Origin: a virus | DNA: 64,000 nucleotides | Strand: one strand, 5' to 3' | Virus record (IMG/VR): IMGVR_UViG_3300020731_000774 | Location: 1 to 64,000 of that record | In this document: piece by piece, positions 17,080-25,612 of the stretch | How the letters are laid out: each line of letters starts with the position of its first letter | Numbering within the stretch: the stretch's first letter is position 1 | Position numbers and translations under genes: made by a program | Notes under the pieces: model-generated | What the model was told of the DNA's origin: nothing | What the model saw: only the letters and a program-made list of their open reading frames with translations | Databases searched by the model: none

Positions 17080-18942
17080 TTAATTTTTAAGTATTACTGG
17101 TGTTGCTGATGGTTCTTGGCTCAATGTTGGTGCAAATGTACCAACTGATGTTAATTGTGCCACAATTGATTTACCATCATCACTTAAATTTTTAACATAT
17201 ATTAAAAATTCATTGTTATCCTTATCCTTAACTCTATAAATATCACTAATAGTGTAAATGCTATTTGGTAGTACTGGTGTTGGTGCTGGATTTTCATTTA
17301 CTTTTGCATTTTTATCAGGATCTTTAGTTTCTAATTTTTCATTTGCATTTATTTCAGCTGGTGTTTTACCTAATTCTTTTCTAACTAAGCGAACTTCTTG
17401 ATAAAAATGTGTACCATCAAATATAAAAGATATATCTGCTATTATCCAATCTCCACTATTTCGCCATTCAATACGTTCACGATTTGTTATTGAATTCTCA
17501 GCATTTATTACCTTTACGTTTACCTTTTGGAATTTATATAAATTAAAGTTTGTATTTGGTAATATTATTTTTAGTTCTAATTTTTGTAAATCTATTAAAT
17601 TGCGTCTATTTTGTGTATAAGCATATGTGTAATTACTATGTGTATTATCAGTATCTATTTTACCATTATTTTGTGTTGTGTAGCTATTTTCAAAATCTTC
17701 CTTATCCATCTTACTACCTTTTAATATGATGGTTTTATTATCATCAGATGTTTGAGAATCTACATCAAATACCTCAAAAGTTTTATTTAATCTATTATAT
17801 GATTTTGTTATTGTCCTATTACCAACAGCTTTAGTGACAGCAGTTGCATTATTTTTTAATTTTTTATCACTTTCAAAATAGAATGCACTTTTATTCATTG
17901 ATTCTTCATTTATTAATTGTAGTTTAACAATCTTTGATATATCATCTTTTTGATCTACACCAGTTTCTATACCAACATCAGATGTATTATCTCTTTTACT
18001 TTCTTTCTCAACATCAACATAATTAAAACAATAATAGAAATCAATATATCCAACCATAAATGATTTATCAGATATATATGAGTAATTTATAATCTCTGTT
18101 ATAGTCTCAAATGTTTTACTACCATTGAAACGCCAAACCATAGTATCATTTGTGGAAGTTATATTTGAATTAAAACCAAGACCCATATCTTTACTGATTT
18201 GTCTCAAAACTTCAAATGACGATCCTTTCATACTACCATTATATAAACGATATAAATTAGATACATCCAATGTACCAATCACATTATACAATCCACCATT
18301 TACTTCTTTGAAGTTTTCTACTTTGAATTTTAAGTGTATAGATTTTAAACTATTTGATCTTGCATTAATAAATAAATCAAATTTAGTATCTGCTTGTGGA
18401 GCACCTATTGTTTTAATAAAATTTTGGGAATCAACAAAACTAAATCTAACCTTAGGGACTATTCCCTCATGGTATAATTTTAAATTTAAAATATCTCTAT
18501 CCTGTATAGGATTTCCAGACCAACTAATGAAAGGCAACATACCAACACTTGATGTAACCAATGTATTTGTTTGATCATTATCATCCTTTTGTATTTGTAT
18601 TGGTGGTATCTTAATAGTTGGTATGTCAATTTGTGCTATTATTGGCCTTGTCCCACTTATATTGGTATTATCATCCTTGCCTCTTGATTCATCCTGACCT
18701 ATTATTGTAGGTGCTGGTGTAACAGTTATTTTAAATTGTGTTGGTTCAACATCAGGTGAAGTACTTGTAACTGATACTACATAATCACCTGGTTGGTCAA
18801 ATTGAATACCAGATACTACTACAGCATTAGGTATTTTATCACCTATAACTATTTCGGTTTCACCTATTAATTCACCAGGTCCACTTACTTTTTTGAGTAT
18901 TAGTTTACCGGATATTGTTGATGGATCTATTGTTGTTGCCAT
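17080..18942 (-). CDS. Baseplate hub protein, gp27-like
   Basis: 620 residues. After an N-terminal beta-domain (about 1-80, Ig-like) and linker, residues about 145-330 read like the gp27/late-control-D hub fold: ISWSGNPIQDRDILNLKLYH, PKVRFSFVDSQNFI, FDLFINARSNSLKSIHLKFK, then the NVIGTLDVSNLYRLYNGSMK and FEVLRQISKDMGLGFNSN segments. The C-terminal RRNLIDLQKLELKIILPNTN region resembles the second hub beta-domain. Hub trimers connect the tube to the spike. It heads a minus-strand baseplate operon (hub, lysozyme-like, tube-like, spike) with small gaps, led by a late-type box. Confidence 0.65.
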   Translation of the reverse strand: MATTIDPSTISGKLILKKVSGPGELIGETEIVIGDKIPNAVVVSGIQFDQPGDYVVSVTSTSPDVEPTQFKITVTPAPTIIGQDESRGKDDNTNISGTRPIIAQIDIPTIKIPPIQIQKDDNDQTNTLVTSSVGMLPFISWSGNPIQDRDILNLKLYHEGIVPKVRFSFVDSQNFIKTIGAPQADTKFDLFINARSNSLKSIHLKFKVENFKEVNGGLYNVIGTLDVSNLYRLYNGSMKGSSFEVLRQISKDMGLGFNSNITSTNDTMVWRFNGSKTFETITEIINYSYISDKSFMVGYIDFYYCFNYVDVEKESKRDNTSDVGIETGVDQKDDISKIVKLQLINEESMNKSAFYFESDKKLKNNATAVTKAVGNRTITKSYNRLNKTFEVFDVDSQTSDDNKTIILKGSKMDKEDFENSYTTQNNGKIDTDNTHSNYTYAYTQNRRNLIDLQKLELKIILPNTNFNLYKFQKVNVKVINAENSITNRERIEWRNSGDWIIADISFIFDGTHFYQEVRLVRKELGKTPAEINANEKLETKDPDKNAKVNENPAPTPVLPNSIYTISDIYRVKDKDNNEFLIYVKNLSDDGKSIVAQLTSVGTFAPTLSQEPSATPVILKN

Positions 18943-18962
18943 AGTATTTTAATTTTAATAAT

Positions 18963-18973
18963 TTATATATTAA
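18963..18973 (-). promoter_or_regulatory. Late-type AT box TTAATATATAA
   Basis: Exact 11-mer on the minus strand, ending 20 nt before the ATG of the hub gene at 18942. Confidence 0.55.
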
Positions 18974-18977
18974 AACC

Positions 18978-19166
18978 TTAATTTTCCGATAAGATATTGT
19001 TTATTTTTTTATCCCTGAAATCAATAATTATTTCTTTATTTAAAATATCAACCAAACTAACATCATCATTATTTGATAAAATATTAAAAATGTTTTCACA
19101 AGTATAATCAGTTACAATATTTTTATATACTATAAAACCATTTTCATTTATAATTAAATCACTCAT
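18978..19166 (-). CDS. Small hypothetical protein
   Basis: 62 residues, acidic, starting MSDLIINENGFIVYKN. It overlaps the end of the helicase C-terminal part by 4 nt (ATGA), so it is probably translated from the same message. No family recognised. Confidence 0.4.
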   Translation of the reverse strand: MSDLIINENGFIVYKNIVTDYTCENIFNILSNNDDVSLVDILNKEIIIDFRDKKINNILSEN

Positions 19167-19502
19167 AAATTTAATTTCAATATTTTAAATGGATATTTTC
19201 GTTTCACATAAAATCCCTCCCTCTCTTTATAATGTCTAAATAGTGCATTGGTCATATCATTCGGATCAAATATATCTACTAAGTCAAAAATAGTTGCTTT
19301 ATCCTTTAAAAAATGGAGCCTTAAGGACCTCCCCACACTTTGGATAATTATCTGCTCACTCTTAAATGAATCTGCGAATATTACGTTAAATATTGCATTT
19401 ATTGACACACCTGTTGATAATGTACCGTCAATATGAGGCAACTAAAACTTTAGTTGCCCCTTCTTCTCTAATTTCTTCTCTTTTGTCTATTATTCTAGCC
19501 AT
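19163..19502 (-). pseudogene. uvsW: UvsW-like helicase, C-terminal part with frame break
   Basis: This encodes helicase motifs V and VI of a T4 UvsW-type SF2 helicase: LVASY in one frame, then GTLSTGVSINAIFNVIFA and QSVGRSLRLH in another. An ATG at 19502-19500 opens MARIIDKREEIREEGATKVL then VASY and hits TGA at 19430-19428; the conserved continuation GTLSTG lies one frame over. Relative to the expected joint TAT-GGT there are four extra bases, TGAC. Either the gene is broken, or the ribosome shifts +1 at TAT-TGA-C, a context like that of the RF2 frameshift site. The ATG overlaps the stop of the HNH gene (TAATG). An alternative is a TTG start at 19441. Confidence 0.65.
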
Positions 19503-20461
19503 TAGTATTTTATTGTTTTTATTATAGAATCTAATAAAATATAATTATTTTCATTTAAATGATTTATTGAAACTTTATTATCAGTGTCTCTATATTTTCT
19601 TATTAGATGAGTGCTGAATTTATATTTTTTAACTATATCCTCCATATTTTCAAAAACTTCAACATCTCCGTTATTTTTTATTATTTCTATTTTTAATCCA
19701 TTTCGCTTTTTGCGATTTTTCATTTTTTCTAAATAATCAGGATCTTCCCATTTCTTCTTTATCTTAATACCGGCATCAATTCTTTTAGTTTCATCTTTGT
19801 TTATTTTATCCATTTTTTCTTTAAAGTTTAGTCGGTATTCTTCATTCATACTATCCCATCTATCTTGTGTTTCTTTTCTTTTCTTTTCAACATTTTCAAA
19901 ATTAGAATAATATTCGCTCATTTGTTTAGATTTCTCTATTCGTTTATCTTCGGTCCAATAACTTTTCATTTTATTACAAAAATCTATATACTCATCATCT
20001 GATATATTATCCCAAAAAATATTAGCTCTCCTTGTTTGTTCTTCTTTAGATATATTTTTCATAAACTCAGATCTACTTTTTCTCCAATTATTATATTTCT
20101 CTGTATCATTTTTTAAGTTGATCCATCCTTTTTTAGCAGCATTTGATGTTTCATAACTATTTTTATAATAATTCATCATCCAGTTTAATGGTCTTTGATA
20201 AGTTCTTATATTTATCGCTTTAAATAACCAAAGATGTACTAAACGATGACTATCATAGTCTAGTTCAATAATATTCCAATATTCGTTTTCAAACTCAGGA
20301 AAAGTAGATCTTGGTAATATGTGGTGTTTTTCAGAATATTCTACACTTTCTGATATTTTATAATTGATTAAAAAGTTAATATATTTATCTAAGTATTCTG
20401 AATTATCAACACTTTCATGTCTTTTTATTAAAGCATCTTTTAAAAAATTATAATCTCTCAT
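19502..20461 (-). CDS. HNH homing endonuclease inserted in helicase gene
   Basis: 319 residues. The HNH core is KHHILPRSTFPEF (about residues 44-56) with LDYDSHRLVHLWLFKAI following, the arrangement seen in phage free-standing HNH homing enzymes. The middle is a long charged helical region with a repeated WxxxxxE pattern, and the C-terminus (about 255-319: EVFENMEDIVKKYKFSTHLI) looks like a NUMOD-type helix-turn-helix DNA-binding domain. It sits exactly between the N- and C-terminal parts of the UvsW-like helicase on the same strand, 44 nt after one and overlapping the other. It presumably cuts helicase genes that lack the insertion. Confidence 0.85.
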   Translation of the reverse strand: MRDYNFLKDALIKRHESVDNSEYLDKYINFLINYKISESVEYSEKHHILPRSTFPEFENEYWNIIELDYDSHRLVHLWLFKAINIRTYQRPLNWMMNYYKNSYETSNAAKKGWINLKNDTEKYNNWRKSRSEFMKNISKEEQTRRANIFWDNISDDEYIDFCNKMKSYWTEDKRIEKSKQMSEYYSNFENVEKKRKETQDRWDSMNEEYRLNFKEKMDKINKDETKRIDAGIKIKKKWEDPDYLEKMKNRKKRNGLKIEIIKNNGDVEVFENMEDIVKKYKFSTHLIRKYRDTDNKVSINHLNENNYILLDSIIKTIKY

Positions 20462-20505
20462 AATGTATATATTATATTAATACTTACTCCTGTTGAAAAA
20501 GTATA

Positions 20506-21948
20506 TTATTTTTTTAGTTTTTCTAAAAAATCATCATCAATATCATCATCTTTATTAATATCCTTTGCTAATTTATATTTACCATTAGATAATAATATTT
20601 GGGTATCTGATTTAACATCTATTTGGAAATTACCAAAATTTAGAATTGTATATTCAACACTTTCTTTGGTTATTTCCATTAGTTTTTTAATTTCTTCTCT
20701 TTTTTTACCACTTACTTCACCATCTATATAATAGAACTCTTTATCTGTTATTTCACTTTTCAATTTATTGAATATTTTTTGACCATTTTCAATAGTATGA
20801 AAAAGTAGTAGAGTATTATTATTACATTTATTAACTAAATTTTTGATAAATTCTAATCTTTTATCAGATTGGTGAATGTATGCTTTTTCAAAATCAAATG
20901 CTGCTTTACCATCTCCGCTTTTCCTGACCAATTTTAATCTTTCATGGAACTCTTTATCATTATGGTTAAGTAATAAAACTTTTATATCCATTGGTGTTAT
21001 AATTCCTTTCTTTTTTAATTCATCTGCACTAACTTCGGTTATTTTCGGACCAAGTACTGATTGTATTGTTAGTATTTCGCAACTATCATCAAGTGGGAAT
21101 GTTCCAGATACACCAAATCTAGAATAGGCATGTCCAAATGTATTTTCCAATATTGTTGTTATGGTCTTTGCTTTAGCACCATGTGATTCGTCAACTGCTA
21201 TTGTATGGAATTGTTGAAAGAATTTTTTAGGCCATTTTTCAAGTGATTGATAAGTACCTATATAAATATTTGGGTTATCAGCACCTGAAAACTTTCTTGG
21301 TTTATCAGACATAACTTCTTCTATTCGTATAGTATTATCTATATTTGATTTATCTTGTAAGTTATTTTCACCATAATAATATTCTAAAAAATTATCATAA
21401 AATTGTGTCACTAAGGTAATTGAGGGAACGATTACGAGAAATTTAGCATCTTTTTTAATGTTTTTTAGAGTATAAAAAGCAACTATTGATATGATCAATG
21501 ATTTACCACCAGAAGTAGCAACCTCTGCCATACAAAAGCGATTTTTTAATATTTTATATGCTGCTTCAATTTGATGATCATAAGGCATGAATGAATTCCA
21601 ACCACCTTCTTTATTTTTAACTTTATGATTTTTAAAAAAATCTTTACAGAAGTCTTGAACTTTTTCAAGTGTTACATCACGATTAATTGGAAAGTCTTCT
21701 TTATTTTCTAGAAGAAAAGGCATTTCAATTTCTTTACATCCTCTCATAGCTTCTTTCCATAGACCTAGATTTATTCTACCATTTTTGAAATGTGGAATAT
21801 TCCCATCCCATATACCAGCTTTAACTAAAGGATGATATTTCCAACCCTTTGGTTTTCTAGTAAGCCAAAGTTCCATTTGGAAATATTCAGTCCTAGTTGC
21901 CTCTGATACAACTAGTTCCTCTTTCTCTTTATCATATCTAAATTTCAT
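20506..21948 (-). CDS. uvsW: UvsW-like DNA helicase, N-terminal part
   Basis: 480 residues with SF2 helicase motifs in order: Walker A TSGGKSL (about residue 143), motif II DESHG (about 250), motif III SGTFP (about 280), and motif IV LLLFHTIENG (about 377). In T4, UvsW unwinds branched recombination and R-loop intermediates and switches replication from origin to recombination mode. The helicase reading ends around EYTIL, where VASYG should follow; instead there is a 44-residue tail with SDTQILLSNGKYKLAKDI, which looks like the first block of an intein/Hint domain but has Asp where the splicing Cys or Ser should be. Motifs V and VI are in the piece at 19163-19502. Confidence 0.8.
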   Translation of the reverse strand: MKFRYDKEKEELVVSEATRTEYFQMELWLTRKPKGWKYHPLVKAGIWDGNIPHFKNGRINLGLWKEAMRGCKEIEMPFLLENKEDFPINRDVTLEKVQDFCKDFFKNHKVKNKEGGWNSFMPYDHQIEAAYKILKNRFCMAEVATSGGKSLIISIVAFYTLKNIKKDAKFLVIVPSITLVTQFYDNFLEYYYGENNLQDKSNIDNTIRIEEVMSDKPRKFSGADNPNIYIGTYQSLEKWPKKFFQQFHTIAVDESHGAKAKTITTILENTFGHAYSRFGVSGTFPLDDSCEILTIQSVLGPKITEVSADELKKKGIITPMDIKVLLLNHNDKEFHERLKLVRKSGDGKAAFDFEKAYIHQSDKRLEFIKNLVNKCNNNTLLLFHTIENGQKIFNKLKSEITDKEFYYIDGEVSGKKREEIKKLMEITKESVEYTILNFGNFQIDVKSDTQILLSNGKYKLAKDINKDDDIDDDFLEKLKK

Positions 21949-22069
21949 TTCATGTTATATATAAAAAATAAATAAATGTTTATTTAAATAAAAAAATATT
22001 ATTTTTTGCTGGTTTTTTATAGAGGGAAGAAGAAAAAAGATATATATACATAAAAAATATTTAAAAATT

Positions 22070-22432
22070 ATGGGATTTATATCATGGCTTAAAGATCTTT
22101 TCAAAAGAGAGCATGAAGTACAAGCAGAAGTTAAAACTATTGCTGAGGAAGTTAAAACGGTTACAGATGAAGCTAAACCAGTTGTTGAAGATGTAAAAGT
22201 AGTTATTGACAAAGTTGAAAAAACTATCAATGAAGAACCAACTGAAAAAATTGTTGAAAGATTAGTTGAGGTTGCTAAGGATGAAAAAGTTACAGCTAAA
22301 GAAATTAAGGCTAAGGCTAAAAGAACTCCTAAACCAAAAACTGAAACACCTACTGAGGTTGCACCTGAGGCTAAAACAGCTCCAAAAAAACCACGTAGAA
22401 AACCATCACCAAAAAAACCAAAAGGTGAATAA
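22070..22432 (+). CDS. Lys/Glu/Pro-rich small protein
   Basis: 120 residues. An N-terminal amphipathic segment (MGFISWLKDLFKRE) is followed by a Glu/Val-rich helix (about residues 15-75, probable coiled coil) and a very basic Lys/Pro-rich tail (PKKPRRKPSPKKPKGE). The basic tail could bind nucleic acid and the N-terminus could touch a membrane. Histone-like tails of this kind occur in packaged phage internal proteins, but it lacks the tag peptide found in other candidates. A terminator follows at once. A long opposite-strand frame here is a shadow of this repetitive sequence. Confidence 0.55.
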   Translation: MGFISWLKDLFKREHEVQAEVKTIAEEVKTVTDEAKPVVEDVKVVIDKVEKTINEEPTEKIVERLVEVAKDEKVTAKEIKAKAKRTPKPKTETPTEVAPEAKTAPKKPRRKPSPKKPKGE

Positions 22433-22451
22433 TGTTTGCCAAAACATAAAT

Positions 22452-22481
22452 AAAAAACCACTCAATTTTGAGTGGTTTTTT
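22452..22481. terminator. Bidirectional terminator hairpin
   Basis: Arms AAAAAACCACTCA and TGAGTGGTTTTTT (13 bp) with a 4-nt loop lie between converging genes. Confidence 0.85.
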
Positions 22482-22489
22482 TTATTCTT

Positions 22490-23155
22490 TTATTTTAATC
22501 TATAAGATGGATTGAATATGTATATCTCTACTACTAAGTTTTCTAATTGAGATAATTCCTCTAAACCATTTAAATTCAACCACTCATCTATATTTGCTTT
22601 TTTTGGTGGTTGTCCTAGCAATGATACATTACTAGGAATATTACGAGTTACGTTATTAACATTTTTATTTTTATATTTATACGTTAATTGTATTTCAAAA
22701 CCAACATCAATTATCATGAATAATTTACTATAAACCCCTTTGAGATCCATTACAAAATCTTTAAAATCCTTGTAATTAAAATCGGTTAATCCAATTTTAT
22801 ATTCACCTGATGTCAATAGAAATTTTTCATATAAATCATAACTATTATCTATAAATTCCTGAATATAATCTATTACTTCATCTTTAGTTGCATCAATATC
22901 AAATGCTTTAAAAAAAGAATTTGCATCTTGTATAGTGCTACTTGCTTTTTTGATATAATCTTTGTTTACATTTCTAATAAAATCCACTAAATATTGAATA
23001 GTATCTTTAGTAAATAAACTAGGATGTGCTGCTAAAACACTATCTATTAGTGGTTGTATTCTAATATCCCAAAATTCTTTATTAACTAATGGGCTTCTTT
23101 TAAAAGAAGTTTGGTCATACTCATTTGACTCTACTATTTTTGAAAATTTTCTCAT
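22490..23155 (-). CDS. Tagged protein (MRKFSKIVES)
   Basis: 221 residues beginning MRKFSKIVESNEYD, nearly the same ten residues that start the proteins at 34581 and 35327. The rest is helical (PLIDSVLAAHPSLFTKDTIQ, YLVDFIRNVNKDYIKKASST) with no known family; its C-terminal third is more strand-like. An exact late-type box ends 3 nt before the ATG. Tag plus late box suggest a virion or capsid-internal protein; this is inference. Confidence 0.55.
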   Translation of the reverse strand: MRKFSKIVESNEYDQTSFKRSPLVNKEFWDIRIQPLIDSVLAAHPSLFTKDTIQYLVDFIRNVNKDYIKKASSTIQDANSFFKAFDIDATKDEVIDYIQEFIDNSYDLYEKFLLTSGEYKIGLTDFNYKDFKDFVMDLKGVYSKLFMIIDVGFEIQLTYKYKNKNVNNVTRNIPSNVSLLGQPPKKANIDEWLNLNGLEELSQLENLVVEIYIFNPSYRLK

Positions 23156-23158
23156 AAT

Positions 23159-23169
23159 TTATATATTAA
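23159..23169 (-). promoter_or_regulatory. Late-type AT box adjacent to start
   Basis: Exact TTAATATATAA on the minus strand, ending 3 nt before the ATG at 23155. Confidence 0.45.
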
Positions 23170-23170
23170 A

Positions 23171-23205
23171 AAATAAAACCACATTTTTTAAATGTGGTTT
23201 TATTT
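23171..23205 (-). terminator. Terminator after serA-like gene
   Basis: Arms AAATAAAACCACATTT and AAATGTGGTTTTATTT (16 bp) flank a 3-nt loop, immediately after the stop of the dehydrogenase gene on the minus strand, isolating it from the next gene. Confidence 0.85.
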
Positions 23206-24186
23206 TTAGAATGTTCCGAATTCGGCTTTTATTAATTCTGCTAATTCAAGTCCTATACGATCTTGTGCTTCTAATGTAGCAGCACCAATATGTGGTGTTA
23301 CAGCTATTTTAGGATGATATAAAAGATCATTATTTGGATTTGGCTCATCTTCAAATACATCTAATGCAGCTGCTGCTACCTGTCCATTTTCTAATGCTAC
23401 CAATAAATCATCTTCATTTACTACACCACCTCTAGAGGCATTTACAATTCTAACACCTTTTTTCATTAGATTGAATTCTCGTTCATTAATAACAGAATCA
23501 CCATTTTCTTGTTTTGGTATATGAACTGAAATATAATCACATTTAGGTAGTAATTCATCAATACTAGTAGTTGTTTTAATATTTATACCTACTTGATTAG
23601 ATACATCCTGTCCTTCAGATGTTGTCCAAGGTAAGTTTAAATAAACTGTTTCTGTTTTTTCTTCAATATCAACTGCTAATACTCTCATACCCATACCAAT
23701 AGCATAACTTGCTAACGATTGACCAATTCTACCAAATCCAATTATACCTAATGTTTTGCCTCTTAATTCTATTCCACTTGCATAATATTTCTTCAAATAG
23801 TCAAAATCTTTTTTATTCATCTGTCTAGATGAATCATATAATGATCTAGATATGGAAAACATTTGACCAATTACCAATTCCGCTACGGATTGTGAACTAG
23901 ATGCGGGTGTATTAATTACTTTAATTCCTCTTTCTCTTGCATATGATACTGATATATTATCCATACCAACACCACCTCTACCGATTAATTTTAGATTAGG
24001 ACAACCATCAATAATATCTTCTCTTATTTTTGTTGCACTTCTAACAAGAACTATTTCATAGTTTTCTTCATTAATTTTATTAATAAGATCTTTTTGATCT
24101 ACTTTTTCAGTTACTACAGTGTAACCAGCATTTTCTAATGCTAATTTACCTTCATCTGAAATACCATCGTTTGCTAATATTTTCAT
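23206..24186 (-). CDS. serA: D-3-phosphoglycerate dehydrogenase, short form
   Basis: 326 residues of a complete D-2-hydroxyacid dehydrogenase: substrate-loop RSATKIR (49-55) and GRGGVGMDNI (69-78), NAD-binding GIIGFGRIG (147-155), catalytic Arg252 in ASRGGVVNE, Glu281 in EDEPNP and His299 in TPHIGAAT. It ends after the nucleotide-binding and catalytic domains, with no ACT regulatory domain, as in the serine-insensitive SerA of flavobacteria. The reaction is oxidation of 3-phosphoglycerate to 3-phosphohydroxypyruvate, the first step of serine synthesis. It has its own terminator. It looks like a recent acquisition from a Bacteroidetes host; related hydroxyacid dehydrogenases with other substrates cannot be excluded. 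Confidence 0.85.
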   Translation of the reverse strand: MKILANDGISDEGKLALENAGYTVVTEKVDQKDLINKINEENYEIVLVRSATKIREDIIDGCPNLKLIGRGGVGMDNISVSYARERGIKVINTPASSSQSVAELVIGQMFSISRSLYDSSRQMNKKDFDYLKKYYASGIELRGKTLGIIGFGRIGQSLASYAIGMGMRVLAVDIEEKTETVYLNLPWTTSEGQDVSNQVGINIKTTTSIDELLPKCDYISVHIPKQENGDSVINEREFNLMKKGVRIVNASRGGVVNEDDLLVALENGQVAAAALDVFEDEPNPNNDLLYHPKIAVTPHIGAATLEAQDRIGLELAELIKAEFGTF

Positions 24187-24211
24187 ATATTTTTTATTTT
24201 TTTATTTTAAA

Positions 24212-24862
24212 TTATTCATTATATCTTATTTCATTTTCATCAAATATAGATCTCAATTTAAAGTCTCTAATAAATGATTTGAACTTTTCACAAAATGCTT
24301 CAATATTTTTATCATTTTCTTTCTCCATTCTAACTAACATCTTATTTAAAAAAGTTTCAATTGAATCATTGGTTGTTAAATTGTTTAAATTTTTACCTGG
24401 TCCTAAATATGAATTAAATAACTTTAATAGATTTGTTGAATTTCTAAAAGGTGAATTTTTATCTAGATTGCATTCATTTTCTATTTCAGAATATAATTCT
24501 CTAACTGCATTTACTGTTTCTTTATTACCCTCTAATGAGGAAAATTCTAAACCATTACATTCATGTAATTTGACCCAAAATTTAGCACCCCCTAATTCAA
24601 CATTATTAGGATAATTTAATTTATCTGCTTTTGATTTAACATTTGGTATAGAAAAAGTAATTGAACTAAACTGAGAACTTCCCTTTCTAATATAAATTCT
24701 TTCTACTTTAATTAGAGTTCCCTTTGGAATTTCAACAACTTGTGTGTGTTTTGATATATTTAATTTCTCATGTAGAGTATTTCTATATTCATTATATAAA
24801 GTAAATTGCCAATCTTGTTCTAGTTTTAGAATTGTTCCAATATCTGGTATAAATAGTTCCAT
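24212..24862 (-). CDS. Hypothetical protein next to clpP
   Basis: 216 residues. The N-terminal half is strand-rich (PDIGTILKLEQDWQFTLYNE, EIPKGTLIKVERIYI, FSIPNVKSK, GGAKFWVKLHE) and the C-terminal half helical. No family recognised. It starts 4 nt after the ClpP gene ends, so the two are cotranscribed and it may be a partner or an adaptor, which is conjecture. Confidence 0.5.
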   Translation of the reverse strand: MELFIPDIGTILKLEQDWQFTLYNEYRNTLHEKLNISKHTQVVEIPKGTLIKVERIYIRKGSSQFSSITFSIPNVKSKADKLNYPNNVELGGAKFWVKLHECNGLEFSSLEGNKETVNAVRELYSEIENECNLDKNSPFRNSTNLLKLFNSYLGPGKNLNNLTTNDSIETFLNKMLVRMEKENDKNIEAFCEKFKSFIRDFKLRSIFDENEIRYNE

Positions 24863-24866
24863 ATAA

Positions 24867-25517
24867 TTATTTTCTTTTTTGTATTATTTCATCAATCATT
24901 CCATATTTCTTAGCTTCAGTAGCACTCATCCAGTAATCACGATCACTATCTTTATATACTTTATCATATGTTTGACCAGTATTTTCAGAAATTATATCAT
25001 ATAATTCTTTTTTAAGAGAGTTTATTTCTTTTGCATCAATTTCTATATCAGATGCTTGTGCATAACTAGCACCAAAACCAAGTGGCTGATGAATCATAGT
25101 GCGACTTCTTTTAAGTGCTTTTCTCTTTCCCTTTGTGCCACCACATAAAAGAACTGCTGCCATAGATGCAGCAAGACCAGTATTAACTGTTATGATATCA
25201 GGTTTAACAAATTCCATAACATCAAGTAGTCCCAAACCGGAATAGACATCACCTCCACCAGAACAAATATAGAGTGTTATATCATTATCATTAAGACTTT
25301 CCATATATAATAATTGAGCTTTTATAAGATCACATATATAATCATCAACTTCTCCGGTTAACATAATTATTCTATCGTCTAATAATTTACTAAAAACATC
25401 TGTTGGGTGTAAAGTTGGTTCAAAAATACCACTTGTATTTTTTTTATAATAATTTATATAACTGCTGTTTATTTTTTTACTTTTTGCAAATTTTTCAAAA
25501 TCAGTTGAATTATCCAT
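24867..25517 (-). CDS. clpP: ClpP-like serine protease
   Basis: 216 residues with the full ClpP catalytic triad: Ser118 in TGLAASMAAVLL, His143 in MIHQPLG, Asp194 in DRDYWMSATEAKKYGMID. The oxyanion Gly stretch CSGGGDVYSGL (85-95) is also present. The first 30 residues are an extension unlike the bacterial propeptide. ClpP forms a tetradecameric degradation chamber fed by Clp ATPases; phages use ClpP-like proteins either as head-maturation proteases or to redirect host proteolysis. A T4-type phage normally uses a gp21-type prohead protease, so both roles are open. Confidence 0.85.
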   Translation of the reverse strand: MDNSTDFEKFAKSKKINSSYINYYKKNTSGIFEPTLHPTDVFSKLLDDRIIMLTGEVDDYICDLIKAQLLYMESLNDNDITLYICSGGGDVYSGLGLLDVMEFVKPDIITVNTGLAASMAAVLLCGGTKGKRKALKRSRTMIHQPLGFGASYAQASDIEIDAKEINSLKKELYDIISENTGQTYDKVYKDSDRDYWMSATEAKKYGMIDEIIQKRK

Positions 25518-25582
25518 TAATTTATTTTTTTCTTTTTTATCTATAAATAATATAAAAGTTTAATTAAATATAGTTTTGAAAA

Positions 25583-25593
25583 TTAATATATAC
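25583..25593 (+). promoter_or_regulatory. Late-type AT box, near-exact
   Basis: TTAATATATAC (10 of 11), ending 19 nt before the ATG at 25613, the usual spacing. Confidence 0.4.
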
Positions 25594-25612
25594 TAAAAAA
25601 TAAAATAATAAT

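Noticed and set aside
18125-18574. A 149-codon plus-strand frame within the hub gene
   Set aside because: Shadow of the recognisable gp27-like hub coding sequence on the other strand; no motif.
21955-22461. A 168-codon minus-strand frame opposite the Lys/Glu-rich protein gene
   Set aside because: Mirror of a repetitive coding region; runs through the terminator at 22452-22481 and has a low-complexity Ser/Thr/Val product.
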